Origin: Curtobacterium sp. 458
GTDB lineage: Bacteria; Actinomycetota; Actinomycetes; Actinomycetales; Microbacteriaceae
Assembly: GCF_030406605.1 (NCBI RefSeq)
Contig: NZ_CP129104.1
Location: 570,072-634,071, forward strand
Reading direction: 5' to 3'
DNA: 64,000 nt
Part shown: positions 1 to 7,423 of the stretch, piece by piece
Numbering within the stretch: the stretch's first letter is position 1
Layout: each line of letters opens with the position of its first letter
The notes under the pieces: model-generated
What the model was told of the DNA's origin: nothing
The model's database searches: none
Seen by the model: only the letters and a program-made list of their open reading frames with translations
Translations under genes and position numbers: made by a program

Positions 1-69
1 CGTCGGTGCGGCGGGCGCGGGTGCGTCGGTGCGTGCGGCGTGCAGGCGCGGTGGCGGCGACCGCGTGCC

Positions 70-111
70 GGACGGGAGGCGCGGTGCGGGCCCGCACCGC
101 GCCTCCCGTCC
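70..111. repeat. family A palindrome, copy 1
   Basis: Perfect inverted repeat, arms 70-90 and 91-111, no loop. The arm core GGAGGCGCGGTGCGGG recurs at six other intergenic sites in the window. It lies downstream of the 266-1309 gene. Likely a factor-independent or bidirectional terminator, although there is no T-tract. Confidence 0.85.
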
Positions 112-174
112 GTCTCCTGGTCGCTGCGCCGTCGCCGAAGCGACAGTCACCCGGCGAACGCCGCGGCGCGGGCC

Positions 175-224
175 GCGAAAGCGACAGATGTCGGAGTCGG
201 GTCGCCGCGTTCTGTCGCTTTCGC
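175..224. repeat. family B hairpin, copy 1
   Basis: Arms GCGAAAGCGACAGA (175-188) and its exact complement (211-224) enclose a 22-nt loop. Further half copies of the AGCGACAG word lie at about 139-146 and 228-235. The same arm sequence recurs at 48234-48286, also at a gene 3' end. Confidence 0.8.
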
Positions 225-265
225 GGGAGCGACAGAACGTGGCCGCGCCCGAGTCGCGGCGCCGC

Positions 266-1309
266 CTACTCCGGGACGACGACGTCCTCGGGGACGCCGG
301 ACTCCGCCGACCGCTGCGCCGCCTCCATCACCGCCAGGCTGCGGAGGTTGTCGCGACCGCTCGTCTCCGGCGCCGGCCCACCGGTGATCGACCGCGCGAA
401 GGCCTGCAGCCCGCCCTGCCGATCGGTGTGCTCCATCGTCGGGAGCTCCACCGGCTCGGCCTCGTCGTCCTGCGTGCGGCGGAGCGTGACGCGGTCGCCC
501 TCGACGGCGTTCGGCTCACCCGAACGGCTCGTGAACCACAGCTCGCCGTCCGACCCCTGGATGCTCCACTCCCCCGCCCAGGCCGTGCGGGGTGCGCGGG
601 AGAGCCAGCTGCCGCGGTAGCTGACGACCAGCCCGCCCTCGAGCTCGATGAGCATCGACGCGATCGCCTCGTCCTGGTACTTGCTGAACGACGGCGACGA
701 GGCGCGGGCGAAGACCCGCACGGGCTCACGGCCGGTGACCATCCGCATCAGGTCGAAGTGGTGGATCGCCATGTCGTTGATCATCGCGTGCGGGAAGCGG
801 TAGTGCGGGTGCTCCTCGAACGGGAGGTCGTTGTCCCACTGGCGGAAGTCGACGTCGATCGTGGCGACCTCGCCGACCACGTCCGCCTCGAGCAGCTCGG
901 TCACGACGCGGGGTGCCGGGTACCAGCGGTAGTTCTGGCTGACCTGCAGCACGAGCCCGAGTTCCTCGGCGCGACGGACGGCGCTCGCCGCTTCTTCCGC
1001 GGTGTTGGCGAAGGGCTTCTCGACGAGGACGTGCTTGCCCGCGTCCAGGGCCTCGAGCGCGAGCGGCACGTGCGTGACGGCCGGGGCGGTGATGACGACG
1101 GCGTCGGCCTCGACCCCGGCGAGCGCCTCGGTGAGGGACGCGAACGCGGCGGCCGCCGGCAGGCCGAGGTCGGTGCGCACGGCGTCGAGCGTCGCGGGCA
1201 CGGGGTCGACGATGCCGACGACCTGGACCTCCGACACCTCGGGGATGGCGGTGCGGGCCCAGTTGCCGCCCCACCCTCCGAGACCGACGTGGATGATGCG
1301 GACCGGCAT
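266..1309 (-). CDS. Gfo/Idh/MocA family NAD(P)-dependent oxidoreductase
   Basis: A 347-aa cytosolic dehydrogenase that probably oxidises a sugar or inositol-like polyol; the substrate cannot be told. The N-terminal Rossmann motif reads VGLGGWGGNW, and the family EKP motif appears as VLVEKPFANT, followed by the usual C-terminal alpha/beta dimerisation domain. I place the start at the ATG at 1309, just before MPVRIIHVGLGG, because GGAG lies upstream. The longer frame to 1354 is basic and unlike the family. It follows the carotenoid operon on the same strand after a 100-bp gap, so read-through is possible, but no carotenoid role is known for this family. Confidence 0.88.
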   Translation of the reverse strand: MPVRIIHVGLGGWGGNWARTAIPEVSEVQVVGIVDPVPATLDAVRTDLGLPAAAAFASLTEALAGVEADAVVITAPAVTHVPLALEALDAGKHVLVEKPFANTAEEAASAVRRAEELGLVLQVSQNYRWYPAPRVVTELLEADVVGEVATIDVDFRQWDNDLPFEEHPHYRFPHAMINDMAIHHFDLMRMVTGREPVRVFARASSPSFSKYQDEAIASMLIELEGGLVVSYRGSWLSRAPRTAWAGEWSIQGSDGELWFTSRSGEPNAVEGDRVTLRRTQDDEAEPVELPTMEHTDRQGGLQAFARSITGGPAPETSGRDNLRSLAVMEAAQRSAESGVPEDVVVPE

Positions 1310-1409
1310 GCGTGCACTCCTTCGTGTTCGGCTCGTGCGGCCTCGACGGCGCACGTCCCTCCAGTCTGTCAGGCATCGCCGACAGCGAGCGACGCGCGCC
1401 GCGCCCGCG

Positions 1410-2327
1410 TCAGCGCACGAACACGTACGCGATGAGCGCCATCGTCACGAGGAAGCCCGCGAGGTAGTTGATCCACAGGAAACGCTTCCACCCCGCGTTC
1501 GCCGCCTCGGCCCCGGCGTCCGTGACGTTCCACCACGGCAGCACGTTGAGGGCGTACGGCACGACGACGACCGCGGCGATCGGCCCCGGGAACGCGGAGA
1601 ACAGCAGGACGATGCCCGCGACGACGTACGCCACGAAGGCCAGCCGCACCGTCGCCCGGGCACCGATCACGGTCGCCACGGAGCCGATGCCACCCGCCCG
1701 GTCGGCGAGCACGTCCTGCACGGCACCGAACGCGTGCGACGCCACACCCCAGAGGAAGAACGCCACGCACACGGCGACGAGCTGCCCGGTCCAGTGCGGC
1801 CCGGCGAGCGCGAGTCCGTACACGGCCGGCGACACGAAGTGCGTCGACGAGGTCAGGGAGTCGAGGAACGGCTTCTCCTTGAACCGCAGCCCCGGCGCCG
1901 AGTACGCGATCACGGCGAACACGCTGATCGCGAGGACGAGCCACGACCACGGACCGTTCCCGCTCAGCCCGCCGAGCACGACGAGCGCGACGAGGAACGG
2001 CACGTTCGTGACGACGACCGCCCAGAGCGTGGTGCGGTGCACGCTCTTGTCGAGCAGGGCACCCTCGACCCCGCCCTTCCGGGGGTTCCGCAGGTCGGAC
2101 TCGTAGTCGAACACGTCGTTGATGCCGTACATCCCGAGGTTGTACGGCACGAGGAAGTAGACGACGCCGACGACGAAGGTCACGACGCCGAGCACCGAAC
2201 CGAAGACGTCGGTGCCGAGCAGGTACGCGGCACCGAACGGGTAGGCGGTGTTCACCCAGCTGATCGGCCGCGAGGACGTGAACAGGGCGCGCAGGGTCGA
2301 CGGCCGGGAGGCACGGGTCGCGGTCAT
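1410..2327 (-). CDS. crtEb: lycopene elongase (UbiA-type prenyltransferase)
   Basis: A 305-aa integral membrane prenyltransferase, last gene of the carotenoid operon. By homology to actinobacterial CrtEb/LbtB it adds C5 dimethylallyl units to both ends of lycopene to give C50 carotenoids such as flavuxanthin. The first Asp-rich motif is NDVFDYESD (about residues 70-78), the second DVLADRAGG, and 7-9 hydrophobic segments follow. The ATG at 2327 overlaps the crtYf stop (ATGA), so translation is coupled. The first residues, MTATRASRPST, are encoded by a half copy of the family A repeat. Function is inferred from family and operon; the exact product is not determinable. Confidence 0.88.
   Translation of the reverse strand: MTATRASRPSTLRALFTSSRPISWVNTAYPFGAAYLLGTDVFGSVLGVVTFVVGVVYFLVPYNLGMYGINDVFDYESDLRNPRKGGVEGALLDKSVHRTTLWAVVVTNVPFLVALVVLGGLSGNGPWSWLVLAISVFAVIAYSAPGLRFKEKPFLDSLTSSTHFVSPAVYGLALAGPHWTGQLVAVCVAFFLWGVASHAFGAVQDVLADRAGGIGSVATVIGARATVRLAFVAYVVAGIVLLFSAFPGPIAAVVVVPYALNVLPWWNVTDAGAEAANAGWKRFLWINYLAGFLVTMALIAYVFVR
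2302..2318. repeat. family A half-site inside crtEb 5' end
   Basis: GGCCGGGAGGCACGGGT matches one arm of the intergenic palindromes, and the second arm is absent. It encodes part of TRASRPS at the CrtEb N-terminus. Near-identical half-sites lie at about 26895, 28618 and 38040. Confidence 0.6.
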
Positions 2328-2749
2328 GGGGTCGGCTCGCCTTCTGCGGACGGTCGCGCACCGGGCGCGTCGCGGGACGGTCGCGCCGGTGGCGCGGTGG
2401 AGGACGGACGGTCGAGCAGCACCCACAGGGCGGGCAGCAGCAGGACCGCACCGATCGAGTACGCGAGGTCCTCGACCGGGATCGCACCGATCTTCGCACC
2501 GCTGATGAGCGACGGGTCGTACGCGACCACGCGCAGCGTCACGATGACGTTGTCGAACACGATCGTCATCACGAGGAGCACCACGGCCGCGATCAGCCCG
2601 CCCACGAGCGCGACCCGGCGACCGGGCCCCGACGGCCGACCTGCGGCCCGGGCACGCCGAGCGGCGACGACCCCGGCCGTGACCGCGACGACGACGGCGA
2701 CGGCGAGGAACGGCACCGCGAGCAGGGCGTACGCGGCGTGCGAGCTCAC
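2324..2749 (-). CDS. crtYf: C50 carotenoid cyclase subunit
   Basis: A 141-aa membrane protein of the lycopene-cyclase-domain family, the small partner of a two-subunit C50 cyclase. About three transmembrane helices are visible, with the conserved FDNVIV stretch (about residues 65-70) and ISGAKIGAIPVEDL, typical of this family. The GTG at 2749 overlaps the crtYe stop as GTGA and the 3' end overlaps crtEb. With CrtYe it should close the end rings, giving decaprenoxanthin (epsilon), sarcinaxanthin (gamma) or C.p.450 (beta) type products. Ring type cannot be read from sequence alone. The C-terminus is Pro/Ala-rich. Confidence 0.85.
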   Translation of the reverse strand: MSSHAAYALLAVPFLAVAVVVAVTAGVVAARRARAAGRPSGPGRRVALVGGLIAAVVLLVMTIVFDNVIVTLRVVAYDPSLISGAKIGAIPVEDLAYSIGAVLLLPALWVLLDRPSSTAPPARPSRDAPGARPSAEGEPTP

Positions 2750-3078
2750 GTGCGCCGCCGATCGAGCGCCTTCGCAACGAGCGGCGTGACCGCGCCGAAC
2801 GCGTTCATCGTCGTGTAGCAGAGCAGCAGGAGGAAGAAGATCTCCTCGACCGGGACCTCCGGCGCCACGACGAGCCCGGTCAGGACCCGCTGCGGCCCGA
2901 TGAAGAAGATGCCCGCGGCGACCCCGGCGACGTCCCACACGAGGAAGAACACCATGCCGATCGCCATCACCGCCGCCGCCCGCCACGGTGCCCGCCAGAA
3001 GAACAGCCGGAAGCGGGCGTCGAGCACCGTCATGCCGACGAGCGACACGACGAGCCCGGCGAGGTACAGCCCCGGCAT
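2746..3078 (-). CDS. crtYe: C50 carotenoid cyclase subunit
   Basis: A 110-aa membrane protein with three hydrophobic helices and the family motif VPVEEIFFLLLLCY (about residues 75-88), the same PxE(E/D) signature found in lycopene-cyclase-domain proteins. It pairs with CrtYf as the heterodimeric C50 cyclase. The ATG at 3078 overlaps the crtI stop by one base (TGATG), and the stop overlaps the crtYf GTG. Length fits the usual 105-135 aa. Assignment of Ye versus Yf follows gene order in known operons; the two are paralogous. Confidence 0.85.
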   Translation of the reverse strand: MPGLYLAGLVVSLVGMTVLDARFRLFFWRAPWRAAAVMAIGMVFFLVWDVAGVAAGIFFIGPQRVLTGLVVAPEVPVEEIFFLLLLCYTTMNAFGAVTPLVAKALDRRRT

Positions 3079-4706
3079 CAGACCGCCGTGTCCCGCCGGA
3101 GCGGCGTCGGGAGCGGCTCGGTGCTGGTGTCGCCGTGCAGGCGCTTGAGCAGCACCTCGGCGCTGATCAGGCACATCGGCAGCCCGATGCCCGGCGTCGT
3201 CGAAGCGCCGACGTAGTACAGCCCGTCGACCTTCTTCGACCGGTTCGGCTCCCGGAAGAACGCGCTCTGCGCCAGGGTGTGCGCCGGCCCGAGCATCGAG
3301 CCGCTCCACGCGTTGTAGTCGTCGGCGAAGTCCTGCGGCCCGATCGTCCGGCGCACCCGGATGCGGTCGCGGAGGTCGGGCACGCCGGAGCGTTCGGCGA
3401 TGACGTCGATCGCGCGGTCCGCGATCCGCTCGACCTCGAAGTCGCCGGCCCCGTCGATGCCGCCCTTGCCGATGGACAGGTCGGCCGGCAGCGGCACGAG
3501 GACGAAGAGGTTGCTCGACCCGGGCGGCGCGACCGTCGCGTCCGTCTCGCTCGGCGCGCACACGTAGATCGACGCGGGGTCGGGGACGCGGCGGTCCTTG
3601 CCGAAGATCGCGCCGAAGTTCGCCTGCCAGTCGGCGGTGAACACGAGCGTGTGGTGCAGGAGCCCCGGTACCGGTCCGTCGACGCCCAGGTAGACGAGGA
3701 CGGCGGACGGCCCCGGGTCGCGCTTCTGCCAGTGCTTCGCCGGGTAGGAGCGGTGCTCGGGGTCGAGCAGCTGCAGCTCGGTGTGCCGGAGGTCGGCCGC
3801 GCTGACGACGAGGTCGGCCGGTGCGACGTGCTGCCCACCGTCGCGGTCGCGGTGCACGACGCCGGTGACGTGGCCGTCCTCGACGACGATCCGCTCGACC
3901 TTCGCGCCGGCGATGACCTGCGCGCCCTCGGCGCGGGCGAGTCGTCCGATCGCGCCGATGATCTCGTGGATGCCGCCCTTCGGGTACTGCACGCCGTCGG
4001 CCAGGTCGAGGTGGCTCATGAGGTGGTACATGCTCGGCGCCTTGTACGGGCTGGTGCCGAGGAACACCGCCGGGTAGCCGAGGACCTGCCAGAGCCGACG
4101 GTCGCGCACGGCGGTCTCGGCGTACTTCGCGAGCGGCTCGGTGAGCAGACGGAGGAGCTTCGGGAGCCGGCGCAGGACGTCCGGGGCGGCGAGCTTCCGG
4201 AGGTCCGCGAAGGTCGTGTAGAGGAACCGCCGCACCGCCATGGCGTAGGTCTCCTCGGCGGAGTCGAGGTACTTCCGGATCCGTGCTCCGGCCCCGGGCT
4301 CGACCGACTCGAAGAGCGCGATGTTGGCTTCCTTGTCGGCGCGGAGGTCGAGCGGCTCGTCGTGGCCCTCGGAGTACACGCGGTACCCGGGGTCGAGCGT
4401 GACGAGGTCGAGCTGCTCGGCCGCGGTGGTGCCGAGGAGCTGGAAGAAGTGGTCGAACACCTCGGGCATGAGATACCACGACGGTCCGGTGTCGAACGTG
4501 AAGCCGTCGCGCTCCCACGAGCCCGCGCGGCCGCCGAGCTGGCTGCGCTGCTCGAGCAGCGTGACGGCGTAGCCGTCGCGCGCGAGCAGCGCAGCGGACG
4601 CGAGTCCGCTGATGCCGCCGCCGATCACGACGGCGCGGCGGACGGGCACCTTGCGCCGGTTGGTGGACGCGGAGCCGGCCGGACGGGAGGCGCGGGGCGG
4701 GGTCAC
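3078..4706 (-). CDS. crtI: phytoene desaturase
   Basis: A 542-aa FAD enzyme that introduces four double bases... i.e. double bonds, converting 15-cis-phytoene to lycopene at the membrane surface. The dinucleotide-binding motif VVIGGGISGLASAALLA lies near residues 24-40, and the C-terminal signature GASTTPGIGLPMCL is typical of CrtI. The GTG start at 4706 overlaps the crtB stop (GTGA). A much longer open frame reaches 6371, but it only shadows crtB and crtE and is not a fusion. The first ~20 residues (VTPPRASRPAGS...) are encoded by a degenerate family A palindrome lying on the crtB/crtI junction, an extension that typical CrtI proteins lack. Confidence 0.93.
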   Translation of the reverse strand: MTPPRASRPAGSASTNRRKVPVRRAVVIGGGISGLASAALLARDGYAVTLLEQRSQLGGRAGSWERDGFTFDTGPSWYLMPEVFDHFFQLLGTTAAEQLDLVTLDPGYRVYSEGHDEPLDLRADKEANIALFESVEPGAGARIRKYLDSAEETYAMAVRRFLYTTFADLRKLAAPDVLRRLPKLLRLLTEPLAKYAETAVRDRRLWQVLGYPAVFLGTSPYKAPSMYHLMSHLDLADGVQYPKGGIHEIIGAIGRLARAEGAQVIAGAKVERIVVEDGHVTGVVHRDRDGGQHVAPADLVVSAADLRHTELQLLDPEHRSYPAKHWQKRDPGPSAVLVYLGVDGPVPGLLHHTLVFTADWQANFGAIFGKDRRVPDPASIYVCAPSETDATVAPPGSSNLFVLVPLPADLSIGKGGIDGAGDFEVERIADRAIDVIAERSGVPDLRDRIRVRRTIGPQDFADDYNAWSGSMLGPAHTLAQSAFFREPNRSKKVDGLYYVGASTTPGIGLPMCLISAEVLLKRLHGDTSTEPLPTPLRRDTAV

Positions 4707-4722
4707 GCCGTGCCTCCAGGCC
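4682..4722. repeat. degenerate family A palindrome on the crtB/crtI junction
   Basis: Arms at 4682-4695 (GACGGGAGGCGCGG) and 4708-4721 pair at about 11 of 14 positions. The element spans the GTGA overlap and encodes both the CrtB C-terminus and the CrtI N-terminal extension. Confidence 0.55.
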
Positions 4723-5623
4723 GTCGCGTGGCCGGCCCACGACCCGACAGGACCTGCGCGGCGAGCCGCGCCTTGACGGGGTTCGGGACGCGCACGCGCG
4801 TCGCGACGAGCTGCGCGGCGGGTGTCCGCGCGATGCGGGTGTTGAGCTCCTGGAACAGCGCGTGGGCGAGGCCGACCGCGTGTCGGGCGTCCTTGGGCAG
4901 CAGCGGGATGGTCATCGCGGCACGGTCGAGGTCGGCCTGGACGTCGGCGACGAGCCGGACCTTGGTGGCCTCGTCGAAGCTGCGGATGTCGACGCCGGGG
5001 AAGTACGAGCGGCCGAGGACCTCGAAGTCGGCGTGCAGGTCGCGGAGGAAGTTGACCTTCTGGAACGCGGCACCGAGGGCCCGAGCGCCGTCGACGAGCA
5101 CGGAGTCGTCGAACGTCGGGCGCCCGGCGCGGTACAGGAACGCGCGGAGGCACATCAGACCGACGACCTCGGCGGAGCCGTACACGTACTCGCGGAAGGA
5201 GTCGTCGTCGTGCACGGTGCGGTCGAGGTCCATGCGCATCGACGCGAAGAACGGTCGGGTGAGCTCCGCGCCGAAACCGGTCACACGGGCCGACCGGGCG
5301 AAGGCGTGCACGACCGGGTTCGTCGAGAAGCCGAGCTCGATCGCGCGCTCGGTGTCGCGTTCCAGCTCGTCGAGGACCGTGCGGGCGAGCCCGCGGTCGA
5401 GGCCGGCCTCGGTCGCGGGGCCGTCCACGACCTCGTCGGCGACGCGGACGAGGGCGTAGACGTTGCGGATGTGCTCGCGGGCGTCCTTCCGGAGCAGGCG
5501 CGACGCCAGGCCGAACGACGTCGAGTACCGGTCGATGACGACCCCGGAGGCGGCCTCGGCGGTCGCGTCGTAGAGCGGGAGTCGGGCGGAGCGGTTCGGT
5601 TGCGGGTGGTGCGCGAGGGTCAC
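4703..5623 (-). CDS. crtB: phytoene synthase
   Basis: A 306-aa trans-isoprenyl diphosphate synthase (head-to-head type) joining two geranylgeranyl diphosphates into phytoene. Both Mg-binding Asp motifs are present: VRVADEVVD (about residues 57-65) and NFLRDLHADF (about 190-199). The GTG at 5623 overlaps the crtE stop (GTGA) and the stop overlaps crtI. Length fits the family. In squalene-synthase-like relatives the second motif is similar, but the operon makes phytoene synthase the clear call. Confidence 0.93.
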   Translation of the reverse strand: MTLAHHPQPNRSARLPLYDATAEAASGVVIDRYSTSFGLASRLLRKDAREHIRNVYALVRVADEVVDGPATEAGLDRGLARTVLDELERDTERAIELGFSTNPVVHAFARSARVTGFGAELTRPFFASMRMDLDRTVHDDDSFREYVYGSAEVVGLMCLRAFLYRAGRPTFDDSVLVDGARALGAAFQKVNFLRDLHADFEVLGRSYFPGVDIRSFDEATKVRLVADVQADLDRAAMTIPLLPKDARHAVGLAHALFQELNTRIARTPAAQLVATRVRVPNPVKARLAAQVLSGRGPATRRPGGTA

Positions 5624-6678
5624 CGGGCTCGCTCCACGAGTTCGGACACGATTGACTCCAGTCGGTCGGCGAGGTCGTAGGGCAGGCCCGCGAGCTCGGC
5701 GCGGGCCAGTGCCGTGTGCTCGGCGACGCGCTGTTCGGCTGCGGACTTGGCGCCGCAGGACACCAGCGTGGCACGGAGCTCGGCGGCCCGCTCCTCGGTG
5801 AGGTCCGGGTCGCCGAGGTGCTGCGACAGCTCCGGCCAGCAGTCCGTCGCCGCGGCGTGGGCGATGAGGACCGTGCGCTTGCCCTCCCGCAGGTCGCCGA
5901 GGACGGTCTTGCCGGTCTCGGCCTCGGCACCGAACACCCCGAGCAGGTCGTCGACGATCTGGTACGCGATCCCGATCTCGCGGCCGAACGCTCCGAGCGC
6001 TGCGACGACGGGCTCGGGGGCACCGGCGAGCACGGCCCCGGACTGCAGCGGCGCCTCGAACGAGTACACGCTCGTCTTCGCGCGCTCCATCGCGAGGACG
6101 TCGTCGACGGTCGGCATCGGTCCGAGTGCGAGGTCGACGTCGGCCATCTCGCCGGCGGCGCTCGCGAACACGGCCTCGTCGAAGATGTCGAGCAGCCGGG
6201 AGCGTCGCTCCCCCGTGACGCCCGACGCCTCGATGAAGCGAGGTGCCGCGGCGAGCGCGAGGTCACCGGCGATGACCGCGGCGCTCGTGCCCCGGTGCTC
6301 GGCGGTCGGCAGCGGGAGTCCGCCCGTGGTGCCGGTGTCGCGGAAGGACCCGGCGACGTTCGGCTGCCCACGGCGGGACCAGTCGCGGTCGATGACGTCG
6401 TCGTGCACGACGAGCGCGGTGTGCAGGAGTTCGTAGGCGGCGCCGACCTGCACGGCCGCCGCGGTGTCGGTGCCCCCGAGCGCCGTGTAGGCGGTGAGGA
6501 CCATGCGCGGCCGGAAGCGCTTGCCGCCCATGCTCGCCTTGCGGAGCACCCGCCAGAGTTCCGGGTTCGGACCGCCGTACCGCTCGGCCCGGGCGCTCGA
6601 CACGGCGAAGAAGCGCTCGAGGCAGTCGTCGACGAGCGCGAGGTCGTTCTGCGCCATGGTGGTCGCTTCCTCGCTCAT
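5620..6678 (-). CDS. crtE: geranylgeranyl diphosphate synthase
   Basis: A 352-aa polyprenyl synthetase, first gene of the C50 carotenoid operon, extending farnesyl or shorter diphosphates with IPP to C20. The first Asp-rich motif is VVHDDVIDRD (about residues 94-103) followed by RRGQPN; the second is QIVDDLLG. The ATG at 6678 sits exactly 6 nt after a TAGGTT -10 hexamer (6690-6685), so a leaderless start is favoured; a second ATG at 6657 behind GAGGAAG would give a protein 7 aa shorter. Divergent from idi with only 21 bp between starts. Confidence 0.92.
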   Translation of the reverse strand: MSEEATTMAQNDLALVDDCLERFFAVSSARAERYGGPNPELWRVLRKASMGGKRFRPRMVLTAYTALGGTDTAAAVQVGAAYELLHTALVVHDDVIDRDWSRRGQPNVAGSFRDTGTTGGLPLPTAEHRGTSAAVIAGDLALAAAPRFIEASGVTGERRSRLLDIFDEAVFASAAGEMADVDLALGPMPTVDDVLAMERAKTSVYSFEAPLQSGAVLAGAPEPVVAALGAFGREIGIAYQIVDDLLGVFGAEAETGKTVLGDLREGKRTVLIAHAAATDCWPELSQHLGDPDLTEERAAELRATLVSCGAKSAAEQRVAEHTALARAELAGLPYDLADRLESIVSELVERAR

Positions 6679-6683
6679 TGGCC

Positions 6684-6690
6684 TAACCTA
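6684..6690. promoter_or_regulatory. overlapping divergent -10 elements for crtE and idi
   Basis: TAACCT on the plus strand (6684-6689) and TAGGTT on the minus strand (6690-6685) both fit TANNNT and share five base pairs. The minus hexamer is 6 nt from the crtE ATG and the plus hexamer 10 nt from the idi ATG. One symmetric site may therefore fire in both directions. Confidence 0.55.
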
Positions 6691-6699
6691 TCGGTGCAG

Positions 6700-7242
6700 A
6701 TGACGACTTTCCCTGAATCCGTGGTGCTGCTGGCCGATGACCGTACCCCGGTCGGCACGGCGGACAAGTTCACGGTGCACACCGACCACACGCCCCTCCA
6801 CCTGGCCTTCTCGTGCCACGTGCGGAACACCGCCGGGCAGGTCCTCGTGACCCGCCGGGCGCTGTCGAAGAAGACGTGGCCGGGGGTGTGGACGAACACG
6901 TTCTGCGGCCATCCCGGTCCGGACGAGACGTTCGAGGACGCCATCGCCCGTCGGGCCTCCCGTGAGCTGGGCATCACCGTGCGCGACGTCGAGTCCGTCC
7001 TGCCCGACTTCCGGTACCGCGCGGTCGACGCCTCCGGGATCGTCGAGAACGAGGTCTGCCCGGTGTTCCGCGCCGTGACCGACGACGTGCCGGCGCCCGC
7101 GGACGACGAGGTCGCCGAGTACGCGTGGGTGTCCGAGGACGAGCTGCGGGCCTCGGTGGCCGGTGCGCCGTTCGCGTGGAGCCCCTGGCTCGGGTGGCAG
7201 CTCGCCGAGACCGAGCAGGCCGGGCTCCGCATCACGCCGTAG
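6700..7242 (+). CDS. idi: isopentenyl-diphosphate delta-isomerase, type I
   Basis: A 180-aa Nudix-fold enzyme interconverting IPP and DMAPP, feeding the divergent carotenoid operon, which needs DMAPP both for GGPP and for CrtEb. The catalytic Cys is in NTFCGHP (about residue 68) and the catalytic Glu in ENEVCPVF; the Nudix-like helix ARRASRELGI follows the Cys motif. The ATG at 6700 has almost no leader and lacks a ribosome-binding site. Length matches bacterial type I enzymes. Downstream lies a family D element that probably ends its transcript. Confidence 0.95.
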   Translation: MTTFPESVVLLADDRTPVGTADKFTVHTDHTPLHLAFSCHVRNTAGQVLVTRRALSKKTWPGVWTNTFCGHPGPDETFEDAIARRASRELGITVRDVESVLPDFRYRAVDASGIVENEVCPVFRAVTDDVPAPADDEVAEYAWVSEDELRASVAGAPFAWSPWLGWQLAETEQAGLRITP

Positions 7243-7286
7243 CGCGCCCGCGCGCGGGCGTGTGCCGCGCGCCGCCGCGGGATGCC

Positions 7287-7374
7287 GAGACTCGCGCTGC
7301 GCGACCGTTCTCGCGCGCCGCCGCGCGAGCGGTGTCGCCCACGCCGAGACTCGTGCGGCACCGGCCGAGACTCG
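7287..7374. repeat. family D element, copy 1
   Basis: Three GAGACTCG words lie at 7287-7294, 7346-7353 and 7367-7374, spaced 59 and 21 bp. The 51-nt core between the first two contains a hairpin (arms 7311-7317 and 7322-7328). In reverse complement the core is about 70 percent identical to 31395-31445. Probably the 3' end of the idi transcript. Confidence 0.65.
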
Positions 7375-7423
7375 CCCTCCCGGACCAGGCAGTGTCCAGC
7401 GCACCGCATCGACAATGGTCCGC

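Larger units (their letters stand above)
1..265. other. intergenic region with two palindromic elements
   Basis: No supportable gene is seen here. The stretch holds a perfect 42-bp palindrome (70-111) and a 14-bp-arm hairpin (175-224), both members of families repeated elsewhere in the window. They lie just beyond the 3' end of the dehydrogenase at 266, so they probably end its transcription. The first 69 bases are plain GC-rich sequence that could be the end of a gene outside the window. Confidence 0.6.

Noticed and set aside
1002..2789. Long plus-strand frames opposite the Idh and carotenoid genes
   Set aside because: They are Arg/Asp/His-rich mirror frames typical of GC-rich DNA, without starts, ribosome sites or family matches.
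3078..6371. A 1097-codon open frame apparently fusing crtI to upstream sequence
   Set aside because: The upstream part only shadows crtB and crtE in another frame; it is Arg/Pro-rich and matches nothing. The real crtI starts at 4706.
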